The notes beneath the pieces were generated by a model. It did not search any database. It worked only from the letters and a program-made list of their open reading frames with translations, and was not told the DNA's origin. Below are positions 1 to 8,153 of a stretch of DNA of 37,622 nucleotides, piece by piece (the stretch's first letter is position 1; every line of letters begins with the position of its first letter). The position numbers and the translations under genes were made by a program. The DNA comes from CAYOHR01 sp964512145 (GTDB taxonomy: Bacteria > Bacteroidota > Bacteroidia > Flavobacteriales_G > JALEGO01): contig CAZEIM010000025.1 of NCBI GenBank assembly GCA_964512145.1, positions 1-37,622 on the forward strand. The letters are read 5' to 3'.

Positions 1-207
1 TTCCAGTGATTTAACAAGCACTACTATTAACACTATAAAAGGGAATCCATGCATTAGCAAATCTCCCCAATCTATCAATTTCATGCCATTTGCTCCACCT
101 GCTACCCATTTTAATTTACCCTAAATATGAGGCTCAGGAAAGTATGGGGCTAAACCTAATGTTAAACATAATATAATCGCATTTGGGAGTGTAATGAGTG
201 ATTTCAT
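1..207 (-). pseudogene. Small membrane protein ('RND transporter'-like short family), interrupted by in-frame TAG; 3' end off window
   Basis: Reading the minus strand from an ATG at 207-205 gives an open frame to the window edge, 69 codons, broken only by TAG at 123-121 (codon 29). The product begins MKSLITLPNAIILCL, with one hydrophobic segment, then LGLAPYFPEPHI-stop-GKLKWVAGG and a second hydrophobic stretch. As I recall the family (short bacterial proteins often labelled RND transporter), EPH[I/L]WGK is usual here, so the stop is one G-to-A change from TGG (Trp). The ATG overlaps the stop of the upstream hydroxylase gene as ATGA, so it would be translationally coupled as the last visible gene of the operon. 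It may be a recent pseudogene, a polymorphism or a base error. Family assignment is from memory of the motif and is moderate. Confidence 0.6.
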
Positions 208-1061
208 TTTTTAAAAGGATAAAATTCTTGTTGTAAAAAAGTTTTTGGAAATTTCTCTAATCCTTCAAAACCTAAGGGTTCGTTGGCATTATCGTTGGGA
301 ATATACGCTGTTTTAAAAAGGTAATCCCAAACACTTAAACTTAAGCCAAAATTTACACCGTAGCTATTTTTAGGTAAATGCATGGCATGATGCCACAAAT
401 GCATAACAGGATTATTTAGCAGGTACTTTAAAGGGCCGTATGTTAGTTTAATATTGGCGTGATTTAAATGCCCAATTGCAACTGCAATAATATGTATAAT
501 AAAAAAATCTTGAATACCAAATCCTATCATAGCCAAGGGAATATATTGTATGCTTTTGTAAATAACGGTTTCCATCCAATGAAAGCGTAAATGAGCAGCA
601 AACCCCATTTCTTCAACAGAGTGATGTACTTTATGAAATTCCCATAAATATTTGTTTTTATGCAATAATCGATGGATATTCCATTGAATAAAATCGGCCA
701 GAATAAACATAAGTAAAAACTGACTCCAAACCGGCCAACTTTGGATGCTTAAAGCGACCATATTTGTTATTCCAAATAGAGCCAAAAATTTATTAAAATA
801 ATCTACTCCAATATTAGAAATAGCGTTATATCCTATTAATGAAAAAAGAAAAAAATTAAAAAACATATAAAATCCATCTAACCAAAAATCTTTTCTAAAT
901 ACCGCTTGATTTTTTCTCCAAGGAAAAATAATCTCCAGCAGCCAAACTAGTACAGACAGTCCTAATAACCAATAAAAATAGTTATGCCAAGAAGGACATG
1001 CAATTTCGTTGATTAAATAATTGTAATAATCAACATATGATTTTTTAATTAATTCCAACAT
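204..1061 (-). CDS. Sterol desaturase / fatty acid hydroxylase superfamily membrane protein
   Basis: A 285-residue integral membrane protein with the histidine clusters of the di-iron fatty acid hydroxylase/sterol desaturase superfamily: HRLLH at 130-134, HKVHH at 143-147, an isolated NHAN near 200, and HLWHH at 221-225. Hydrophobic segments near residues 28-46, 62-82, 108-126 and 170-195 place the active site at the cytoplasmic membrane face. Family members use O2 and an electron donor to hydroxylate or desaturate lipids, sterols or carotenoids; the substrate here is not known. It is the penultimate gene of the minus-strand block, 61 bases after the rhodanese, and its stop overlaps the start of the next small gene. 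The FAD oxidoreductase and polyferredoxin encoded upstream in the same block are plausible electron donors, which is inference. Confidence 0.85.
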   Translation of the reverse strand: MLELIKKSYVDYYNYLINEIACPSWHNYFYWLLGLSVLVWLLEIIFPWRKNQAVFRKDFWLDGFYMFFNFFLFSLIGYNAISNIGVDYFNKFLALFGITNMVALSIQSWPVWSQFLLMFILADFIQWNIHRLLHKNKYLWEFHKVHHSVEEMGFAAHLRFHWMETVIYKSIQYIPLAMIGFGIQDFFIIHIIAVAIGHLNHANIKLTYGPLKYLLNNPVMHLWHHAMHLPKNSYGVNFGLSLSVWDYLFKTAYIPNDNANEPLGFEGLEKFPKTFLQQEFYPFKK

Positions 1062-1122
1062 AAAAGCAATGATACATATGTTTTAAGCTTTTTATGGTGA
1101 CCAATGTTACACTGCCCTTTTT

Positions 1123-1629
1123 TTAATAAATTTTTTCGGCATTATGTAGCCATATACCCCATGTTTTACTGTAAGCATGAACTTTTTGGGTTGAGTTACC
1201 ATATGAGTCAACTACCGGAAAATCTTGATTTTTCCATTCAAAAATTCCCCCTACCATGTTATAAACATTTGTATAACCAGCGTTTATAAGCTTTTCTGCA
1301 ATTTTTTCACTTCGATAACCTACAGAACAATACACAATTATTTTTTTATTTTTTTGAACATGGCTTATTCTATTTATTTCAAAATGATCATACCCACACC
1401 AAACAGCATTTTTTATATGACTTACCTGATATTCATTTTTTTCTCTTGCATCTAAAAATATTGCAGTGGTATCTGCATAAACCTCTTTTACACCAAGCTC
1501 ATTAACAGAGTGAGATAATAAACTTTTAAGCATTAAATTATACGATGCGTTTTCAACATGTTGACTGTATGAACAGGGTATAAAAAAAAGAAATGTAAAA
1601 AATGCGACTGAATCTTTTAAAAATTTCAT
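1123..1629 (-). CDS. Exported rhodanese-like domain protein
   Basis: 168 residues: an N-terminal signal peptide (hydrophobic residues 8-19, likely cleavage after SYS at about 22), then one rhodanese domain. Visible rhodanese features are LDAREKNEYQVSHIKNA at 59-75 and the active-site loop CSVGYRS at 101-107 with catalytic Cys101, followed by GGIFEWKNQDFPV. The loop length fits single-domain sulfurtransferases rather than Cdc25 phosphatases. It would carry persulfide or otherwise handle thiols in the periplasm. Its ATG overlaps the stop of the YtxJ-like gene (ATGA), so the two are translationally coupled. Single-domain rhodaneses are often thiol-redox partners; the physiological donor and acceptor are unknown. 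Confidence 0.85.
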   Translation of the reverse strand: MKFLKDSVAFFTFLFFIPCSYSQHVENASYNLMLKSLLSHSVNELGVKEVYADTTAIFLDAREKNEYQVSHIKNAVWCGYDHFEINRISHVQKNKKIIVYCSVGYRSEKIAEKLINAGYTNVYNMVGGIFEWKNQDFPVVDSYGNSTQKVHAYSKTWGIWLHNAEKIY

Positions 1630-1970
1630 GGTAAAATATTATTACGTATGGTATTTATATCGATACTATGATGAGAACTTGTATATATTGCTTCTCCTTT
1701 TTTTATGACGATAATTTGAGGAGATTGATGGGTAATTTTCCATTTTTGAGCTATCGCATCGGAAATAGATCTATACATTAATAAGTCCAAATAATAAAAA
1801 TCAATTTCATCGGGTAAAAAATTCCAGTTTTTTTCTAGTTTCTCATAGGCGTGCATGCTTATACCACATCGGGTGCTATGCTTAAAAAGCACCTGCATTT
1901 TTTGATACGAAATTTCCTGAATTTCATTTAATTGATCTACGGATTCTAATGTATTCCACGCTGTAATCAT
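1626..1970 (-). CDS. ytxJ: YtxJ-like thioredoxin-fold protein (bacillithiol-system monothiol protein)
   Basis: 114 residues, no signal peptide, thioredoxin-like fold. HSTRCGIS at 31-38 carries the single active-site Cys35 in the TRCxxS arrangement typical of the YtxJ/DUF2847 family, and HQSPQ at 81-85 matches the cis-Pro loop. This family is annotated as a bacilliredoxin-type partner of bacillithiol, a thiol that many Bacteroidota make. It contains only the one cysteine, so it would act by a monothiol mechanism, reducing mixed disulfides. It lies between the GT2 gene (38 bases upstream) and the rhodanese (overlapping by 4 bases), which suggests handling of thiol adducts in the pathway of this block. 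Confidence 0.85.
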   Translation of the reverse strand: MITAWNTLESVDQLNEIQEISYQKMQVLFKHSTRCGISMHAYEKLEKNWNFLPDEIDFYYLDLLMYRSISDAIAQKWKITHQSPQIIVIKKGEAIYTSSHHSIDINTIRNNILP

Positions 1971-2007
1971 ATACTTAAGTTTTAATTATTTTAACATACA
2001 TAGAATC

Positions 2008-3489
2008 TTATTGTTTATAGCTAATTCGTTGGGTAAATGAAAAATAAAATACAGATAAAAAACCTACACATAACATGCTGTGAAAAGGCAATAAGCTATA
2101 ATCTTTTAATTGAATCCCTTTTAAAATACCAAAAGCAAATAAAAGCGCCAGAAATAATTCAAAAAAATTAATCCATGTAAGGTGTGTCTTGAGATATTTA
2201 TTATTGCTCCAACTACCTGTTTTTTTTAGTACGTTAAATTTTGGAGTTCTAATAAAAGCTGATTTTTTCCCAAAATATCCCTCCAGCACTGCAATTGCAT
2301 TGTGTAGAGAGAGCCCCATAGAAACACATAAAAATGCAGGAAAGGTAATAATCATATTAAAAAACGCCAATAACTTATTATGGTAACGTTGCGAGTGGGA
2401 GATATAATACATACTGGCCAGAATAAAAAAACTAACAGAAAACAAAGAGGCTGCCCAAAAAAACGCAGCCCATTGGGGATGTGTATTTTTTATAAATATT
2501 AAGGGGATGCTTAAAATTGCGCAAATCAATATACTCAAGAAAATAGCACTATTTAATAAATGCATTAATCCGTGCCATTTTATGGAGATAGACTTATTGC
2601 TTTTTAAAACACTAAGAATATGTTTACGAGCAGTTTCAGCTCCCCCTTTTGTCCAACGATATTGTTGTGTTTTTAAGGCGCTCATTACAGGAGGTAACTC
2701 TGCCGGGGATTCAACATCTTCCAAATAAACAAAATCCCAGTTTTTTAATTGGGCTCGGTAGCTTAAGTCTAAATCTTCTGTTAGGGTGTCTGGTTGCCAA
2801 TTTCCTGCATCAATAATGCATGTTTTACGCCAAACTCCTGCTGTTCCATTAAAATTAATAAAACCATGATTAAAATTTCTGCCAACTTGTTCTATGGTAA
2901 AGTGGGCATCTAAAGCAAAAGCCTGAAGTTTTGTTAAAAGAGAGTAATTTCGATTAAGATGCCCCCAACGGGTTTGCACCATTCCTACTTTTTCGTTTAC
3001 AAAATACGGGATGGTTTGTTTTAAAAAATCGGTATTTGGCAAAAAATCGGAATCAAAAATGGCTATAAATTCTCCGGTTGCTTGAATTAAACCCTCTTTT
3101 AGTGCTCCTGCTTTATAACCCAATCTGTTAATTCTATGCAAGTGTATAATATTTACTCCTTTAGCAGACCATTCAAACACCTTAGCTTTAATTATTTCGG
3201 TGGTTTCATCGGTAGAATCATCTAATACTTGAATTTGTAATTTATCATCCGGATATTCTATCATACATATTCTATCAATTAATCGCTCAACCACATACAG
3301 CTCGTTGTAAATTGGCAACTGTATTGTAACTAAGGGAAAATATTCAATATCTTTTTTTAGTGGTTTATTCGTTTTTTTACTTTTTAAATACCTTCGAATT
3401 AAGCATGCCTGTGTTAAACTATATACAAAAATAAAGAGCAAAGCAATTGAGTATAGGATTAAAACAACACTCATTAAAATTTTCATCAT
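2008..3489 (-). CDS. Processive family 2 glycosyltransferase, membrane-bound (cellulose synthase/ceramide glucosyltransferase-like)
   Basis: 493 residues. A transmembrane helix at 5-28 precedes a cytoplasmic GT-A domain, with a cluster of helices from about 305 to 480. GT2 motifs are present in order: LDDSTDET at 89-96 (UDP-binding Asp), DSD at 146-148 (metal-binding DxD), TED at 237-239 (catalytic Asp) and QQYRW at 275-279 (QxxRW of processive or lipid-acceptor enzymes). The architecture fits enzymes that transfer a hexose to a lipid or extend a glycan at the membrane. No PilZ domain is visible. Only 2 bases separate it from the polyferredoxin gene upstream. In this block it is a candidate for glycolipid formation; donor and acceptor are unknown. 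Confidence 0.88.
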   Translation of the reverse strand: MMKILMSVVLILYSIALLFIFVYSLTQACLIRRYLKSKKTNKPLKKDIEYFPLVTIQLPIYNELYVVERLIDRICMIEYPDDKLQIQVLDDSTDETTEIIKAKVFEWSAKGVNIIHLHRINRLGYKAGALKEGLIQATGEFIAIFDSDFLPNTDFLKQTIPYFVNEKVGMVQTRWGHLNRNYSLLTKLQAFALDAHFTIEQVGRNFNHGFINFNGTAGVWRKTCIIDAGNWQPDTLTEDLDLSYRAQLKNWDFVYLEDVESPAELPPVMSALKTQQYRWTKGGAETARKHILSVLKSNKSISIKWHGLMHLLNSAIFLSILICAILSIPLIFIKNTHPQWAAFFWAASLFSVSFFILASMYYISHSQRYHNKLLAFFNMIITFPAFLCVSMGLSLHNAIAVLEGYFGKKSAFIRTPKFNVLKKTGSWSNNKYLKTHLTWINFFELFLALLFAFGILKGIQLKDYSLLPFHSMLCVGFLSVFYFSFTQRISYKQ

Positions 3490-3491
3490 AC

Positions 3492-4883
3492 TTACATGTT
3501 TAAGGTAATGCTATTATTACCAATTACTATAGGACTATCATGAATTCTAGTTTCTTCCTTGCCATTTTCTAATTTTAAAACCCCTCTTGGACATACGGCA
3601 GAACAAATTCCACAGCCAACACAACTTGATCGCACTATATTTTGACCCTTTTGTGCGTACGCTCTAACATCAATACCCATTTCACAGTAAGTGGAGCAAT
3701 TACCACAAGAGATACATTGTCCCCCATTAGTGGTGATTCTAAATTTTGATTTAAATCTTTGAAATATACCCATATATGCAGCTAAAGGGCATCCAAACCT
3801 ACACCAAACGCGAGAGCCTAGTATTGGATAAAACCCTACGCCAATTACTCCTGAAAAAGCTGCGCCAATTAAAAAGCCATAAGGTTTACGTAACCATGTG
3901 TAGGTATTTAATCCAAAAATCTCGGAGGTATTGGTGAAATAATTATATAAAACCGCAAAAGTCATTACAATAGCAAATACTAGTACACTATGTATCATAT
4001 ATCGCTCCAACTTCCAAGCCGATATTTTTTTAGAAGATAAATGCCTGAAGGCATCTCCGGCTGTTTCTGCTAAACCCCCACATCCACAAACAAAAGAGCA
4101 ATACCAGCGTTTGCCTACATAATAGGTAATAATAGGTGTTACAACTAAAAACAATACAATACCCCAAACCAAATAAATCATACCTAAAGGGCCTCCGTTT
4201 TTCATATTATCAATATGCCAAGCATCAAAAAAATAGTAGTTTAATGGCCACATGTTTTTAATATCTTTTGCAAAGTATGCTTGTTGGTTGTTTAAGCCTT
4301 CTAAAATTTCCGGTATTAAATACGCCAAAAATAGTTGTGAAGCTATTACTACCAAGGTTCTTATTTTTTGATAGCGATTATGCCTATATTTAAGTATAAA
4401 TTTATAGCCTAACGCTAAAATACAAAGCGTATAGATAGTTCCATATACAAACCATTGACTAGCTACCTTACCGTTTAGTGCTAAACTTAATGGGTCAAAG
4501 AATGCAACTAAGCCTTTATTTGCATTTCCGTTTTTGCCTAAACCAAGTAAAGCAGGAAACCAATAAATTAATACATAAAAACCGGTTAATACAATACCTG
4601 TAATCCAGCCTATCCAGCCTCTTGAGCTAAGGGGGTTAAACCAAACTCCATTGTTTTTTACACCCGGTAATTTATTTACATATAATTCTCTAGAATATAA
4701 GATGCTTCCAAATAAAATTAAACCCAATGAAAGCGGAAGAAAAACGTTGGAGTTTAATGACACATTAAAAGATGCAAGTACAAGAATAAACAACCCCATT
4801 ACCATAGATGATATAGACGCTTTTTTTATAACTCTTGTTTTATAAGCATTTGGGTTTGAAATAGAAATCGAATGATTATTCAT
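3492..4883 (-). CDS. Membrane 4Fe-4S polyferredoxin (NapH/NosR/CcoG-like)
   Basis: 463 residues with roughly seven to eight hydrophobic segments in the first 360 residues and a C-terminal ferredoxin domain. Two 4Fe-4S motifs are visible: CISCGNCSTYC followed by VCPRG-containing CVGCGICSAVCP. Upstream are the paired Cys-rich membrane motifs CSFVCGCGG and CRFGCP that mark the NapH/NosR polyferredoxin family. Such proteins pass electrons between membrane donors and soluble or periplasmic acceptors. Its start overlaps the end of the FAD oxidoreductase gene by 8 bases, arguing that the two form an electron-transfer pair. Candidate electron acceptors in the block are the ArsS-type radical SAM enzyme and the di-iron hydroxylase; that link is inferred from clustering. 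Confidence 0.87.
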   Translation of the reverse strand: MNNHSISISNPNAYKTRVIKKASISSMVMGLFILVLASFNVSLNSNVFLPLSLGLILFGSILYSRELYVNKLPGVKNNGVWFNPLSSRGWIGWITGIVLTGFYVLIYWFPALLGLGKNGNANKGLVAFFDPLSLALNGKVASQWFVYGTIYTLCILALGYKFILKYRHNRYQKIRTLVVIASQLFLAYLIPEILEGLNNQQAYFAKDIKNMWPLNYYFFDAWHIDNMKNGGPLGMIYLVWGIVLFLVVTPIITYYVGKRWYCSFVCGCGGLAETAGDAFRHLSSKKISAWKLERYMIHSVLVFAIVMTFAVLYNYFTNTSEIFGLNTYTWLRKPYGFLIGAAFSGVIGVGFYPILGSRVWCRFGCPLAAYMGIFQRFKSKFRITTNGGQCISCGNCSTYCEMGIDVRAYAQKGQNIVRSSCVGCGICSAVCPRGVLKLENGKEETRIHDSPIVIGNNSITLNM

Positions 4884-6213
4884 AAACAGAGGTATTTAAA
4901 TGCCTATTAAAGCATTGTATGATTTCATAATCGTATTGCACAAAAAATTCAGGATCAAAGAATGCTTGTTTAATATTATGTAGTACAAAATCAACCGATT
5001 TTTTTTCTCTTATCCATACATCAAAAACCTCATGCCTCATACGTATTCCAAAAACATTTACTCCTACAATAGCTCTGTTTTCGGAGTTAAAAACTACCCG
5101 AAAACATTTTTCTCCGTCAGTATGTTTCCAAAAAAAAGTTTCCAGTTCTTCACTTAATTTAGGAGGAACATAGCCATAGGTTTGATATTCAATATCGAAG
5201 AATTTTGCTGAATTATACCAAATGCCAGGAGAATAAGACGCTTTTTGACTAGTTAATGAATAGGCAAGAGTTTCTCCATGCATTCGGCCTGTATACCATA
5301 CTTGTTCTATAGATTTTCTTCCAGGGATTGTCACTTTAAATTGAGCACAATCACCAATTGCATAAATATCCTGTACATTGGTTTCAAAATACTCATTAAT
5401 CAAAACCCCACGGTCTGTTTCGATACCACTGTTTTTTAAAAACGAAATATTTGGACTTACCCCTACTGTTATCGCGACAAATTGTGCGTTTATTTTTTGT
5501 CCTTTAGATGTAGTCACTCCTTTTACCTTTCCGGCTTCATCTCCTAAAATTTCTTTTAACTCAGTATCTAAAAGCAGGTTTACCCCATGTTTAATGATAT
5601 GGTTTTCAATGAGTTCAGATTCTTCCTTTGGAAGAACAGAACTCCAAAAATTCAATTCTCGAACTACAAAATGTACTTTAATATTACGAGAAACTAACAT
5701 TTCTGCCATTTCTACACCAATTAACCCTCCGCCCACAACAACAGCATCTTTACAAGTTTTTGTATTGGACTCCATAGCAAGTAAATCTTGATAACTATAC
5801 AAACCCTGAACACCTATTAAATGTTGACCTGGCCATCCAAACATATTTGGCTTTGACCCAGTTGCAATAATTAACACATCGTATCCAATACTTTCTCCGC
5901 TATTAAAGATGAGGGTTTTATTTTGAGGATTTACATGTATAACATGTTTTTGTAATAACGTAATATTATTTTTTTTCCAAAATGAATCTTCATAAGGCTT
6001 AGTATCCTCAAAGCGCAAATGTCCCATATAAATGTACATAAGTGCAGTTCTCGAGTAATGATAAGAAGTTTCTGAAGATATTACAGTGATTTTAGATCGT
6101 GATTTCTTGCGAATGTTTCTAGCACAAGTAATTCCCGAAATGCCGTTTCCAATAATTACTACATGTTCGTTTTTCGATAATTGACAACCACTTGTAAAAT
6201 CAATTAATTTCAT
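4876..6213 (-). CDS. NAD(P)H/FAD-dependent pyridine nucleotide-disulfide oxidoreductase family protein
   Basis: 445 residues. The N-terminal FAD-binding Rossmann motif is VVIIGNGISGITCARNI (GNGISG at 22-27); IIATGSKPN lies at 115-123; the NAD(P)H-binding motif GGGLIG is at 161-166; and the second FAD contact YAIGDCAQF is near 284-292. There is no CxxxxC redox disulfide near the first motif, so it is closer to NirB-type, ferredoxin-reductase or NADH:rubredoxin-type subunits than to lipoamide dehydrogenase. It would draw electrons from NAD(P)H and probably pass them to the polyferredoxin encoded immediately downstream, with which it overlaps by 8 bases. The start is 15 bases after the DUF547 stop. 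Confidence 0.87.
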   Translation of the reverse strand: MKLIDFTSGCQLSKNEHVVIIGNGISGITCARNIRKKSRSKITVISSETSYHYSRTALMYIYMGHLRFEDTKPYEDSFWKKNNITLLQKHVIHVNPQNKTLIFNSGESIGYDVLIIATGSKPNMFGWPGQHLIGVQGLYSYQDLLAMESNTKTCKDAVVVGGGLIGVEMAEMLVSRNIKVHFVVRELNFWSSVLPKEESELIENHIIKHGVNLLLDTELKEILGDEAGKVKGVTTSKGQKINAQFVAITVGVSPNISFLKNSGIETDRGVLINEYFETNVQDIYAIGDCAQFKVTIPGRKSIEQVWYTGRMHGETLAYSLTSQKASYSPGIWYNSAKFFDIEYQTYGYVPPKLSEELETFFWKHTDGEKCFRVVFNSENRAIVGVNVFGIRMRHEVFDVWIREKKSVDFVLHNIKQAFFDPEFFVQYDYEIIQCFNRHLNTSVYE

Positions 6214-6228
6214 ACACTTTGCTAATAT

Positions 6229-6990
6229 TTATTCGTTTAAATCCCAACTATATTCTAAATAGGTAATTTTTGCGTTATTATTTATTTTAACAGGAGCATA
6301 TTTATTTAAATAATCAACTATGCTTATATTTTTCGATGTAAAATCCATACTATACCAGTCGAATATTTTAGATAACTCTAAAGAGTTTTCAGATATATTG
6401 TTTCGGCTTTTGTCTTTTAAAAATGATTTTGCTTGTTGGGTTAACTGCTCATCTAATGTTGAAGAAATATACGCTTCATTTAAAAGCATAGGACAAGATT
6501 TTGAGGCGCAAACCAAGGCAAAGTGAATTCTTGGGTCATTAAATTTTTTACGTAACTGCCCGTGTTCAATGTTGTTTAAATCCATTTTTTCATTCCCAAT
6601 AGTAATAAACTTTATATCCCATGGAGTATTTACAAACGGTATTTTTATTAAACTCCCAATATCCTTAATACTTTTAATAGGATAATAATCGATAATTAAT
6701 TTTACGGTAAAAGCATTATATGCATTAATCCAATAGGCCATTTGTTCATTTTTTGTCCATTTAGCTTCATGGGGCGGATTATCACTTAATAATTTTAGAT
6801 ACGTATTTAATGCAGTGATATCTTTTTTAAAACCCACGTAATTTACTTTTCCATCCTTGGTTACATGCTTTTTTAAAAGGGTGTTCCATATTTCATGTGA
6901 AGGAGCCGGATTATCACCATAAAACGCAACCGAAGAGCAACTAAAATTATAGCTTAATAATAAGGTTAAAACAACCAATAATTTTTTCAT
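6229..6990 (-). CDS. DUF547 domain protein, exported
   Basis: 253 residues with a signal peptide at 1-17; Cys18 in SYNFSC could be a lipidation site, although the box is poor. The DUF547 core is clear: MAYWINAYNAFTVKLI at 84-99 followed by DYYPIKSIKDI, and NIEHGQLRKKF...DPRIHFALVCASKSCP at about 140-167. The fold has been compared with papain-like/transglutaminase-type proteins, but the function is unknown. A consensus -7 element lies just upstream, so the gene may also be transcribed separately from the first four genes of the block. Spacing to the next gene is 15 bases. I do not assign a function. Confidence 0.85.
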   Translation of the reverse strand: MKKLLVVLTLLLSYNFSCSSVAFYGDNPAPSHEIWNTLLKKHVTKDGKVNYVGFKKDITALNTYLKLLSDNPPHEAKWTKNEQMAYWINAYNAFTVKLIIDYYPIKSIKDIGSLIKIPFVNTPWDIKFITIGNEKMDLNNIEHGQLRKKFNDPRIHFALVCASKSCPMLLNEAYISSTLDEQLTQQAKSFLKDKSRNNISENSLELSKIFDWYSMDFTSKNISIVDYLNKYAPVKINNNAKITYLEYSWDLNE

Positions 6991-7003
6991 AAAAAATAAA
7001 AAT

Positions 7004-7011
7004 CAAATATA
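7004..7011 (-). promoter_or_regulatory. Candidate internal promoter -7 element (TATATTTG)
   Basis: On the minus strand TATATTTG fits the Bacteroidota -7 consensus TAnnTTTG, 13 bases upstream of the DUF547 ATG and inside the only gap over 50 bases between the first four and the next four genes of the block. No good TTG -33 element is visible at the usual spacing, so this is tentative. Confidence 0.4.
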
Positions 7012-7041
7012 CGTTAAGGCATATTTATAATTTGTCGGCAT

Positions 7042-7557
7042 TCAGACATTAAGTTTCTTTTGCAATAAAAGCTCTTTTTTATAATTTTTTAAACCTCCAA
7101 TTTTAAAGTAATGCTGAGTTTTAATAAAAAAGGAGGGCGCATTAAAAAAATTTCTGTAAAATATTCTGCGAATTATTTTTTGTAAGCGAATTATCAAAGA
7201 GTCTGTTTTTTTAAATTCAAAATCAAAACTTCCATATGGGTTGTTTTTTTGAACAAATTTTAAAATTCTTTCATCAAAACCAGCAGGAGGAATACAGCCC
7301 GGATTAATAAAATAAATTATTTCAGAAGTAACATGATAGGCACCAATTTCCATTTGTATTTTTTTATCAGCTGAGGTATTAAAATATAGTTTTGCGTGTG
7401 TTTTTTCTGCTAATTTTATCATTTCTTTCGAAGAAAAAGCTTCAACTATTATTATTTCATGAATATTATCTGCATAAGTGTTTTCTTTAATAAAATGGAT
7501 AAGAAAATCTATATAATTCCTATCGTTATTAGATGGTATAACAATGCTAATTTTCAA
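7042..7557 (-). CDS. Family 2 glycosyltransferase-like protein of the arsenosugar-associated (TIGR04283) type
   Basis: 171 residues if translation starts at TTG 7557-7555; no in-frame ATG precedes the conserved KISIVIPSNND beta-strand. The TTG overlaps the stop of the upstream gene as TTGA, supporting coupled initiation there. GT2 signs are IVIPSNND at the N-terminus, an AFSS/aKLYFN region and the acidic stretch YFINPGCIPP at about 86-95 in place of DxD. Homologues (TIGR04283 family arsenosugar biosynthesis glycosyltransferase) sit beside ArsS genes, as here. It is short, as that family usually is (about 200-230), and the canonical DxD is replaced by NPG, so catalytic competence is uncertain. 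The C-terminus ends in a Lys/Leu-rich stretch. Confidence 0.72.
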   Translation of the reverse strand: MKISIVIPSNNDRNYIDFLIHFIKENTYADNIHEIIIVEAFSSKEMIKLAEKTHAKLYFNTSADKKIQMEIGAYHVTSEIIYFINPGCIPPAGFDERILKFVQKNNPYGSFDFEFKKTDSLIIRLQKIIRRIFYRNFFNAPSFFIKTQHYFKIGGLKNYKKELLLQKKLNV

Positions 7558-8150
7558 AACTCAAAATTTTTGGGTAAATCTGCTTCTTCATCAATATCCG
7601 AAAGTTCTTCTAATACAATATAATTTAACTTTAAGTTTTCTATTTCTTTAATAGTATCTTTAAATACAGAATTTGTGCTCCAATTTTTATTTTCAAACAG
7701 CGGGGTGTATAATGTATTCATACCCAGTAAGTAATACCCCCCGTCTTTTGCCGGGCCTATTACAACATCAGTTTTTTCAAGCTTTTCTAGTGCGTTTTGA
7801 ATAATGGAGCTAGTTAATTCTAAACAATCACTACCCAAAATGAGTATATTTTGATATCCTTTTTTAAAGCTAATTTCAAAGGCAGTAAGCATTTTTTTCC
7901 CCAGGTCTCCACCTGATTGCAGATGAGCATAAAATCCATTTAATTGCCATTCGTCTTGTTTGGGGATATAATCGGAGTAAAAAATACTTTTATCTGTTTT
8001 TAATGGGGAAACGCATGACAGCGTATGGTTTAATAAATGCAAGTACACTTTAAAAGCTTTTGTGTCTCCTATAGTTTTAGCTAATCTTGTTTTTACCTTT
8101 CCTATTTCGGGGTTTCTAATAAAAACCATAACCAGTGATTTCCCATTCAT
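7554..8150 (-). CDS. DUF2064/TIGR04282-type nucleotidyl- or glycosyltransferase-like protein of arsenosugar clusters
   Basis: 198 residues with a nucleotide-diphospho-sugar transferase-like (GT-A) fold. Family signs are VFIRNPEIGKVKTRLAKTIG at about 9-28 (a basic loop resembling the pyrophosphorylase signature), ILGSDCLEL in the middle with its metal-binding Asp, and VIGPAKDGGYYLLGM. These match the TIGR04282 (arsenosugar biosynthesis glycosyltransferase) group of DUF2064. It sits 3 bases after the ArsS stop and overlaps the next gene by 4 bases. It presumably attaches or activates a sugar in the same pathway; the exact reaction is not established from sequence. Confidence 0.8.
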   Translation of the reverse strand: MNGKSLVMVFIRNPEIGKVKTRLAKTIGDTKAFKVYLHLLNHTLSCVSPLKTDKSIFYSDYIPKQDEWQLNGFYAHLQSGGDLGKKMLTAFEISFKKGYQNILILGSDCLELTSSIIQNALEKLEKTDVVIGPAKDGGYYLLGMNTLYTPLFENKNWSTNSVFKDTIKEIENLKLNYIVLEELSDIDEEADLPKNFEF

Positions 8151-8153
8151 ACC

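Noticed and set aside
5378..5791. 137-codon open frame antisense to the FAD oxidoreductase gene
   Set aside because: No recognisable domain, no promoter or start context; lies entirely within a well-conserved gene on the other strand.
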